Shown here in pieces: positions 6,107 to 10,752 of a stretch of DNA of 10,752 nucleotides (the first letter of the stretch is position 1; the number at the start of each line of letters is the position of its first letter). The notes below the pieces were generated by a model. That model ran no database searches and had not been told where the DNA came from. It saw only the letters and a program-made list of their open reading frames with translations. The translations under genes were made by a program, and so were the position numbers. This stretch comes from an uncultured Chloroflexota bacterium (lineage in GTDB: Bacteria; Chloroflexota; Anaerolineae; Promineifilales; Promineifilaceae), in assembly GCA_937958365.1 (NCBI GenBank), contig CALFEW010000600.1:1-10752 (forward strand), written 5' to 3'.

Positions 6107-7441
6107 TTAGCCTAATAAGCTCAGGACAGCTTGCGCCAATTTTTGGCTGTCGTGACGCCACGGCCGTTTCTCGTCCACCAAATCCGCCGTCATCATGCGC
6201 ACAGCAGAAGAGGCGACAGGCTCAACGTAGACCGTATGTCCACCACCCGTCTGCGGAGGCACACTTAAGTTATCATTCGCCAGGACAATATCCAGAAAAT
6301 TGGTGGGAAGGTGCTGCAAAATCGCTTCGACGTGATCAGCGACAGTGTAATTATCCGTCTCCCCCGGCTGAATGGCAAGATTACAAATATAAATCTTAGG
6401 TGCGCGGGCATGTTGCAGCGCCGTCGCCAGGTCTGGAATGAGCAAGTTGGGCAAAATGCTGGTATATAAGCTGCCCGGCCCCATCACAATCAGATCGGCT
6501 TGCAGGATGGCTTTTAACACTGGCGGATATGCCCGCGCCTGTTTCGGCTCCAGGCTTAGATGCTGGATACGTCCCCCGGCTTCTGAAATGGCCGATTCGC
6601 CCACGATGCGCTGCATCTGCCCGGCTATCTCCACGTCGGCCGCCAGGATGACATACTCCAGAGTGGAGGGAAGAACACGGCCGCGCAGGCCCAATACGCG
6701 CTCCGCGGCCAACAGCGCTTCGTCAAAACTGCCGGTGACGCCGGTAAGCGCCGCCAGGAGCAAATTGCCAAAGGCGTGGCCCTGGAGTTCGGAACGGCCG
6801 TTTCCCGTCCCATTTTCCCTCGTTTCGGCCGTCACCGCCACCGCCTGCGCGCCAAAGCGATATTGCAGCACCTGCGTCATCAACGCCTCATCGCGTGACA
6901 GCGCGGCGATGTTGTTGCGAAAATCGCCCGGCGGCAGCAGGCCCAAATCGCGCCGCAAACGGCCGCTGCTGCCCCCATCGTCGGCTACGGTGACAACGGC
7001 CGTGATATTCCGCGTATATTCCCGCAATCCCCGCAGCAGCGTTGGCATCCCCGTGCCGCCGCCAATCGCCACAATGTGCGGCCCACGCCCCTGCCGGCTG
7101 TAGTGGTACAACGTCTCCGCCACCCCTTCATCAGCGCGGCGATAGGGAGCAATCAACGTATGCCCCAGGCGATACACCGCCAGCAGCATGATGACGCCGC
7201 CCAACAAAAAAGGCAGCACCACCCGCCAGAACACCGGCAAAAATTGCAGCGTGACGACGTCGTAGACAATTTGCGGCAGCCAATCCAGGCGATGCAATAC
7301 CAGGATGGCATACACAAAACCCATGCCGGTGATCAGCGCGCCCAGGCCCAGCAGCGCCAGCCAGCGCTTCACGCCCAGACCCAACGTCAGCCAACGGGAA
7401 TTGGGCAAACGCCCACTGAATTCAAACAACTTCTTGCGCAT
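6107..7441 (-). CDS. yvcK: YvcK/CofD-like protein (putative gluconeogenesis factor) with N-terminal membrane anchor
   Basis: A 444-residue protein. Residues from about 122 on are a YvcK/CofD-like domain: VAIGGGTGMPTLLRGL 124-139, VTVADDGGSSGRLRRD 150-165, the GDFRNN motif at 172-177, GHAFGNLLLAALT in the middle, and GPGSLYTSILPNLL later. B. subtilis YvcK binds UDP-GlcNAc-type sugar nucleotides and is needed for growth on gluconeogenic substrates and for proper cell shape; the exact reaction is unknown. The N terminus is extended by about 120 residues with two hydrophobic helices at roughly 27-49 and 72-91, so the domain is probably held at the inner face of the membrane. The start ATG has AAGGA 9 bases upstream. 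gap follows on the same strand after 108 bases. It is divergent from mtnA. Confidence 0.93.
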   Translation of the reverse strand: MRKKLFEFSGRLPNSRWLTLGLGVKRWLALLGLGALITGMGFVYAILVLHRLDWLPQIVYDVVTLQFLPVFWRVVLPFLLGGVIMLLAVYRLGHTLIAPYRRADEGVAETLYHYSRQGRGPHIVAIGGGTGMPTLLRGLREYTRNITAVVTVADDGGSSGRLRRDLGLLPPGDFRNNIAALSRDEALMTQVLQYRFGAQAVAVTAETRENGTGNGRSELQGHAFGNLLLAALTGVTGSFDEALLAAERVLGLRGRVLPSTLEYVILAADVEIAGQMQRIVGESAISEAGGRIQHLSLEPKQARAYPPVLKAILQADLIVMGPGSLYTSILPNLLIPDLATALQHARAPKIYICNLAIQPGETDNYTVADHVEAILQHLPTNFLDIVLANDNLSVPPQTGGGHTVYVEPVASSAVRMMTADLVDEKRPWRHDSQKLAQAVLSLLG

Positions 7442-7479
7442 TCCATTTTTTCCTTACCGTCCCATACACCGACACTTTG

Positions 7480-7506
7480 ATTTTACCACATGTAGAGACG
7501 TTACAA
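7480..7506 (-). promoter_or_regulatory. candidate yvcK promoter (extended -10)
   Basis: The minus strand reads TGGTAAAAT (7488-7480), an extended -10 form, with TTGTAA (7506-7501) 15 bases upstream inside the hairpin element. The spacing to the yvcK start is about 38 bases. Motif call only. Confidence 0.35.
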
Positions 7507-7520
7507 GGCAACGTCTCTAC
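7492..7520. repeat. 29-bp palindromic repeat in the divergent yvcK-mtnA promoter region
   Basis: GTAGAGACGTT (7492-7502) and AACGTCTCTAC (7510-7520) form a perfect 11-bp stem with a 7-base loop. Similar GTAGAGACGTT-type palindromes are, from memory, common intergenic repeats in cyanobacterial genomes. There is no T-run, and its placement between divergent genes argues against a terminator role. Confidence 0.65.
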
Positions 7521-7544
7521 TGTCTGGCAACCCCCCATCGCCTG

Positions 7545-7553
7545 TGCTATGAT
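7545..7553 (+). promoter_or_regulatory. candidate mtnA promoter (extended -10)
   Basis: TGCTATGAT matches the extended -10 pattern TGnTATAAT at all but one base. There is no good -35, which such promoters can do without. Transcription would start around 7560, placing the heptamer repeats in the 5' leader. Confidence 0.35.
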
Positions 7554-7587
7554 TTGACGATTGACCATTGACTATTGGTGATTGGGA
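7552..7587 (+). repeat. degenerate heptamer tandem repeat in the mtnA leader
   Basis: Consecutive units read ATTTGACG, ATTGACC, ATTGACT, ATTGGTG, ATTGGGA (one 8-mer, then four 7-mers). The last unit supplies the GGGAG ribosome-binding site of mtnA. Units keep ATTG and vary at the end. Confidence 0.6.
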
Positions 7588-7588
7588 G
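7584..7588 (+). promoter_or_regulatory. Shine-Dalgarno site fixing the mtnA start
   Basis: GGGAG ends 5 bases before the ATG at 7594. An upstream in-frame TTG (7582) overlaps this site and is therefore not the start. Confidence 0.6.
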
Positions 7589-7593
7589 CGTAT

Positions 7594-8655
7594 ATGAGAA
7601 CCGTTTTCTGGAATTACGACAACGATACCGTCAACCTGATTGACCAACGCAAGCTGCCCTGGGAATTCGAGGTGGCCGCATACGACGATTACCACGAGGT
7701 CGCCCGTGCCATCACCGAGATGGTGGTGCGCGGCGCGCCGGCCATTGGCGCGACGGCCGCATTTGGCATGGCCCTGGCAGCGCGGCAAAGCCGGGCCACC
7801 GACCGGCTGACTCTGCTGCGTGACCTGGAAGAAGCGGCGAAGGTGTTGAATGCGGCCCGGCCAACGGCCGTTAACCTCTCCTGGGCCGTCACCCGCCAAC
7901 TCCGCGCCGCCGCCAACGAAGAACTGGTCAGCGCCAACGACGTGCGCGACCACCTGCTGGCCGTCGCCCAACAAATCGCCGATGACGACGTGGCCCTGAA
8001 CAAACGCATGGCCGCCCACGGCGCAGAGCTGATCAGCGATGGCGACACCATCCTCCACCATTGCAACACCGGCGCGTTGGCCGCCGTAGATTGGGGCACG
8101 GCGCTGGGCGTTATCTTCACCGCCCACGAGCAGGGCAAAAACATCCACGTCCTGGTGGATGAGACCCGGCCCCGCCTGCAAGGCGCGCGCCTGACCGCCT
8201 GGGAACTCCACCAGCGCGGCATCCCCTTCGACCTCATCGCCGACAACGCCGCCGGGCACTTCATGCGTACCGGCCAGGTGAACATTGTCCTGGTCGGCTC
8301 GGACCGCACGGCGGCCAATGGCGACGTGGCGAACAAAATCGGCACCTACAAGCTGGCGGTGGTCGCCAAAGAGAACGGCGTGCCGTTTTACCCGGTGGTC
8401 CCCACCAGCACCATTGACCTGAACCTGGCGCATGGCGATTTGATCCCGATTGAAGAGCGTGATGGGGAGGAGGTAACGGCCGTATTCGGCCACCCCATCG
8501 CCCCGGCCCACTACTCCGCCCGCAACCCCGCCTTCGACGTCACCCCCCACCGCTACGTCACCGGCATCGTCACCGAAGCGGGCATCGTCTACCCGCCGTT
8601 TGTGAAGAATTTACGGCTGGCGGTGGAACAAGAGCAAAACGAAAAAGGAGATTGA
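7594..8655 (+). CDS. mtnA: S-methyl-5-thioribose-1-phosphate isomerase
   Basis: A 353-residue cytosolic enzyme of the methionine salvage pathway. It converts 5-methylthioribose 1-phosphate to 5-methylthioribulose 1-phosphate and is related to the eIF2B alpha/beta/delta subunits. Visible marks are LIDQR near residue 15, VVRGAPAIGATAAFG at 44-58, the HHCNTG motif with catalytic Cys157, DETRPRLQGARLTAWEL at 189-205, the GSDRTAANGD motif with catalytic Asp237, and NKIGTYKLA at 247-255. The match to MtnA is essentially complete, and both catalytic residues are present. I chose ATG 7594 because it begins in register with the family (MRTVFW) and has a spaced GGGAG. No other salvage gene (mtnB, C, D, K) is in the window. 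The nucleotide-sugar genes downstream are separated by a repeat-filled 71-base gap. Confidence 0.97.
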   Translation: MRTVFWNYDNDTVNLIDQRKLPWEFEVAAYDDYHEVARAITEMVVRGAPAIGATAAFGMALAARQSRATDRLTLLRDLEEAAKVLNAARPTAVNLSWAVTRQLRAAANEELVSANDVRDHLLAVAQQIADDDVALNKRMAAHGAELISDGDTILHHCNTGALAAVDWGTALGVIFTAHEQGKNIHVLVDETRPRLQGARLTAWELHQRGIPFDLIADNAAGHFMRTGQVNIVLVGSDRTAANGDVANKIGTYKLAVVAKENGVPFYPVVPTSTIDLNLAHGDLIPIEERDGEEVTAVFGHPIAPAHYSARNPAFDVTPHRYVTGIVTEAGIVYPPFVKNLRLAVEQEQNEKGD

Positions 8656-8726
8656 CGATTAAAGATTGAAAATTAAAGATTGGAAACTCTGTCAATCTTT
8701 GATCTTTGCTCTTTGATCTTCTCATC
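8656..8726 (+). repeat. AT-rich 14-bp/7-bp periodic repeat with hairpin between mtnA and the cytidylyltransferase gene
   Basis: ATTAAAGATTG occurs at 8658-8668 and 8672-8682 (14-bp period). After GAAACTCTGT comes the inverted copy CAATCTTT (8693-8700), then 7-bp units ATCTTTG, CTCTTTG, ATCTT. AAAGATTG (8675-8682) and CAATCTTT form a perfect 8-bp stem with a 10-base loop. The stretch fills the whole gap and leaves no Shine-Dalgarno site before the ATG at 8727. It may also work as a weak terminator for mtnA. Confidence 0.6.
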
Positions 8727-9524
8727 ATGGAAAACATTCCAGTCATCATCGTCTGCGGCGGGGAGGGCACGCGCATGCGCGGCTCGACCAGTCGCAAGAA
8801 AGAACTTGTGGAAGTAGGTGGACGGCCGATTTTGTGGCACGTCATGCGTATTTTCTCGGCCCACAACCTGAACCGCTTTATTTTGACGCTGGGGCATGGG
8901 CAAGACCAGATTCGCCGCTACTTCATGGAGTACGAATCCATGACGCGGGACATGACGCTGCACCTGGGCAAGCCCGACCTGAGCCGCCCGGAAGTGGAGT
9001 TTTACGGACGGCCGTCGCACCCTGTTTGGGAGATTTCGCTGGTAGATACCGGCCTGCGCACGGAAAAGGCCAGCCGCATCGGCCGGGTCGCCAACTACAT
9101 CCGCGCCGACCGCTTTTTTGTGGCTTATGGCGACGATGTGAGCGACGTGAACCTGACCGAATTGGTGCGGTTCCACAAAACACACGGGAAGATGGCGACG
9201 ATAACGGCCGTGCAAACCACCCTGCAATACGGCGTCGTCGAAGCCACCGCAGACGGCCTCGTCACCGGCTTCAGCGAACGGCCGCAATTGCCCTACTGGA
9301 TCAACGGCGGCTTCATGCTCTTCGAGCGCGAAGTGCTAGACCTCATCGGCTCCGGCGACGACGTGAACCTGGAAACGCAAATCCTGCCCCGCCTGGCCGA
9401 ACAAGGCCAACTGATGATCTACCGCCACACCGGCTTCTGGCAATCCATGAACACCATGAAAGACACCATGCTGCTGGAAGAAATCTGGCAGAAAAACCCG
9501 CCGTGGAAAGTGTGGGAAGATTGA
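8727..9524 (+). CDS. rfbF: glucose-1-phosphate cytidylyltransferase-like nucleotidyltransferase
   Basis: A 265-residue sugar-nucleotide nucleotidyltransferase of the RfbF type. RfbF makes CDP-glucose from CTP and glucose 1-phosphate, the first step to CDP-linked deoxysugars. Visible are VIIVCGGEGTR at 6-16, GGRPILWHVM at 31-40, EISLVDTG at 102-109, the metal-site stretch YGDDVSDVNL at 134-143, the AVQ at 161-163, WINGGFMLFE at 191-200 and the typical tail HTGFWQSMNTMKDTMLLEEIW with PPWKVW. The WINGG, GFWQxM and VSDV motifs favour RfbF over RmlA. The nucleotide-binding loop is unusual: the common PKPMVEIGG reads KKELVEVGG, keeping one Lys but losing both prolines. No Shine-Dalgarno site is seen before the ATG; an in-frame TTG at 8706 lies in the repeat and is a poor start. 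A matching dehydratase gene follows after 62 bases. Confidence 0.85.
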   Translation: MENIPVIIVCGGEGTRMRGSTSRKKELVEVGGRPILWHVMRIFSAHNLNRFILTLGHGQDQIRRYFMEYESMTRDMTLHLGKPDLSRPEVEFYGRPSHPVWEISLVDTGLRTEKASRIGRVANYIRADRFFVAYGDDVSDVNLTELVRFHKTHGKMATITAVQTTLQYGVVEATADGLVTGFSERPQLPYWINGGFMLFEREVLDLIGSGDDVNLETQILPRLAEQGQLMIYRHTGFWQSMNTMKDTMLLEEIWQKNPPWKVWED

Positions 9525-9526
9525 CG

Positions 9527-9582
9527 GAGTGTTCAGTATGGCACACTGGATACCGAACACTGATTACTGAACACGGGACACT
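9527..9582 (+). repeat. 14-bp periodic repeat with inverted arms between the rfbF-like and rfbG-like genes
   Basis: Three consecutive 14-mers, GCACACTGGATACC (9541), GAACACTGATTACT (9555) and GAACACGGGACACT (9569), each share 10 of 14 bases with the next. GTGTTCAGTA (9529-9538) is exactly inverted at 9565-9574, and GAGTGT (9527-9532) at 9578-9583. It fills nearly the whole 62-base gap. Confidence 0.6.
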
Positions 9583-9586
9583 CAAC

Positions 9587-10561
9587 ATGAGCGACTTCTG
9601 GCAAGACAAACATGTCTTCATAACCGGCTGCTCCGGCCTGATGGGGTCCTGGTTAACGGCCGAATTGGTGGCCCAGGGCGCGCATGTGGCCGGACTGCTT
9701 CGCAACCACACCGGCGAAACGCAGCTTACCCGCAGCGGCGTCATCCACCAGATAGACGTGGTGCAAGGCAACGTCTGCGACTACGAGTTGATGGAGCGGA
9801 CGCTGGCCGATTACCAGATAGACACGGTGTTCCATCTGGCGGCGCAAACCCAGGTAGGCACAGCCAACCGCGTGCCCATGCCCACGTTCGAGACCAATAT
9901 CAAAGGCACGTGGGTCGTATTGGAGGCGGCGCGGCGCAATCCGGCCGTGCAGCGCATTGTGGTTGCCAGCAGCGACAAAGCATATGGAACCCACGCCAGC
10001 CTGCCCTACCGCGAAGACACCCCGCTGCAAGGCCAACATCCCTACGACGTCTCCAAAAGCTGCGGCGACCTGATTGCCCGCACGTATGCCCACACCTATG
10101 GCTTGCCGGTGGTGGTGCTGCGCGCCGCCAACCTGTACGGCGGCGGTGACTTGCATTGGAACCGCATCGTGCCGGGAACCATCCGCAGCGTCTTGCAGGG
10201 CGAACAGCCGATCATCCGCTCCGATGGCACGATGCGCCGCGATTACATTTTCATCAAGGATGTGGTGAGCGGCTGCTTGCAGGTGGCCGAAGCCATGCAC
10301 CGGCCGGAGGTGCGCGGTCAGGCGTTTAATTTTGGCATAGACAACCCGGTCTCGGTGTTGGAGATGGTGCAGACGATTATACGGTTAGCGGGCAAAACGG
10401 CCGTGCAGCCCATCATCCTGGACGAAGTGCAAAATGAGATTCAAAACCAATACCTGTGTTCCGAAAAGGCGCGGCAGGTGTTGGGTTGGCTGCCAATTTA
10501 TAGTCTGGAAACAGGCTTGAACGAGACCATAGCCTGGTACCGGGAGTTCCTGGCGCTTTGA
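9587..10561 (+). CDS. rfbG: extended SDR nucleotide-sugar 4,6-dehydratase, CDP-glucose 4,6-dehydratase-like
   Basis: A 324-residue NAD(P)-binding sugar-nucleotide enzyme. Visible are the dinucleotide motif TGCSGLMGS at 13-21, FHLAAQTQV at 82-90, the active-site VASSDKAYG at 126-134 (Asp130-Lys131, as in the SDK of CDP-glucose dehydratases), the catalytic YDVSK at 153-157, NLYGGGDLHWNRIVP at 182-196 and RRDYIFIKDV at 217-226. The pairing with an RfbF-like enzyme points to CDP-glucose to CDP-4-keto-6-deoxyglucose, the branch point to 3,6-dideoxyhexoses. It is shorter than classic RfbG (about 355-370), so another NDP-sugar substrate is possible. The start ATG at 9587 gives a normal SDR N terminus; the open frame continues far upstream (to 8834), but only as an out-of-frame shadow of the preceding gene. 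No clear Shine-Dalgarno site is present. The next SDR gene begins 7 bases after the stop. Confidence 0.8.
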   Translation: MSDFWQDKHVFITGCSGLMGSWLTAELVAQGAHVAGLLRNHTGETQLTRSGVIHQIDVVQGNVCDYELMERTLADYQIDTVFHLAAQTQVGTANRVPMPTFETNIKGTWVVLEAARRNPAVQRIVVASSDKAYGTHASLPYREDTPLQGQHPYDVSKSCGDLIARTYAHTYGLPVVVLRAANLYGGGDLHWNRIVPGTIRSVLQGEQPIIRSDGTMRRDYIFIKDVVSGCLQVAEAMHRPEVRGQAFNFGIDNPVSVLEMVQTIIRLAGKTAVQPIILDEVQNEIQNQYLCSEKARQVLGWLPIYSLETGLNETIAWYREFLAL

Positions 10562-10568
10562 GCAGATC

Positions 10569-10752
10569 ATGCGCGTCTTAGTCACCGGGGCAACCGGGTT
10601 TATCGGCCGTTTGCTTGTGCCGCAGTTGGTGGCGCAGACGGACACGGCCGTTACCCTTCTCCTCCTGGAAAGCCAGAGCGGGATACCCCTGCCACCTCCC
10701 CTCAACCAGCTTCGCCCACAAATAGGCGTGGTCTACGCCGATTTGCGTAACT
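10569..10752 (+). CDS. NAD-dependent epimerase/dehydratase, 3' end cut by the window
   Basis: Only the first 61 residues are visible, starting MRVLVTGATGFIGRLLVPQL: the classic extended-SDR Rossmann opening TGATGFIG with its glycine pattern. A hydrophobic second strand (AVTLLLLE) and a later VVYADLRN follow, as expected for the region before the second glycine turn. It is probably another sugar-nucleotide epimerase, reductase or dehydratase acting on the product of the gene upstream. The 7-base gap and the GAG at 10560-10562 as a weak ribosome-binding site suggest translational coupling. The frame stays open to the end, so it is partial rather than broken. The exact function cannot be assigned from the visible part. 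Confidence 0.8.
   Translation, partial: MRVLVTGATGFIGRLLVPQLVAQTDTAVTLLLLESQSGIPLPPPLNQLRPQIGVVYADLRN

Noticed and set aside
7552..7587. CRISPR-like array
   Set aside because: Units are 7 bp, directly adjoining and without spacers.
7501..8550. 349-codon minus-strand open frame opposite mtnA
   Set aside because: Shadow of mtnA with Gly/Val/His-rich translation and no start signal.
8652..8680. TTGACG followed by TAAAGA-like sequence as an rfbF promoter
   Set aside because: The -35 match is good but comes from the repeat and the mtnA stop; the -10 has only about half the consensus.
8834..9586. Long N-terminal extension of the rfbG-like gene that would give a 575-residue fusion
   Set aside because: The extra 251 residues are an Arg/Pro/His-rich out-of-frame reading of the rfbF-like gene. 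The SDR family begins naturally at the ATG at 9587.
1..10752. Defence island, toxin-antitoxin or prophage
   Set aside because: All genes have metabolic or chaperone families; the MazG-like protein is a house-cleaning pyrophosphatase, not a MazEF component.

Overview
The window looks like chromosomal DNA from an uncultured or environmental bacterium, most plausibly Chloroflexota (Anaerolineae/Ardenticatenia-like). This assignment is inferred from gene content, moderately high GC, mixed strand layout and repeat types; no rRNA or marker phylogeny is available here. All genes look intact except the two cut by the window edges. I see no phage, transposase, CRISPR, tRNA or rRNA.

Layout. (1) Plus strand, 1-1519: the 3' part of a flavin reductase-like gene, then a GH130 mannoside phosphorylase/mannosidase. 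(2) A long hairpin separates these from the convergent hslO (Hsp33) gene at 1578-2453. (3) A 317-bp intergenic stretch (2454-2770) holds a terminator-like hairpin and a 97-bp composite palindrome. (4) Minus strand, 4776-2771: a compact three-gene operon of MazG-like NTP pyrophosphohydrolase, calcineurin-like phosphoesterase (ATGA overlap) and a YdgJ/IolW-type Gfo/Idh/MocA oxidoreductase (TTG start). (5) Minus strand: yvcK (with two N-terminal membrane helices) followed by gap (GAPDH), each with a terminator-like hairpin. (6) Divergent from yvcK, plus strand from 7594: mtnA, then a CDP-glucose-type nucleotide-sugar pair (rfbF-like cytidylyltransferase, rfbG-like 4,6-dehydratase) and the start of another sugar-nucleotide epimerase/dehydratase. 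The last three probably begin a surface-polysaccharide deoxysugar locus that continues past the window.

The genes are mostly housekeeping and central carbon functions: gap and yvcK for glycolysis/gluconeogenesis, mtnA for methionine salvage, hslO for redox stress, a MazG-like enzyme for nucleotide clean-up, and GH130 plus the inositol-dehydrogenase-like enzyme for sugar use. I found no convincing new multi-gene system.

The most unusual content is at DNA level. The palindrome ACGGCCGT occurs 19 times (40 copies of its core CGGCCG), on both sides of the strand switch and in all three codon phases, resembling the HIP1 palindromes of cyanobacteria. The leaders of three consecutive plus-strand genes (mtnA, rfbF, rfbG) each consist of a different degenerate repeat with a 7- or 14-bp period, resembling cyanobacterial heptanucleotide STRR repeats. 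Several intergenic gaps also carry long hairpins.
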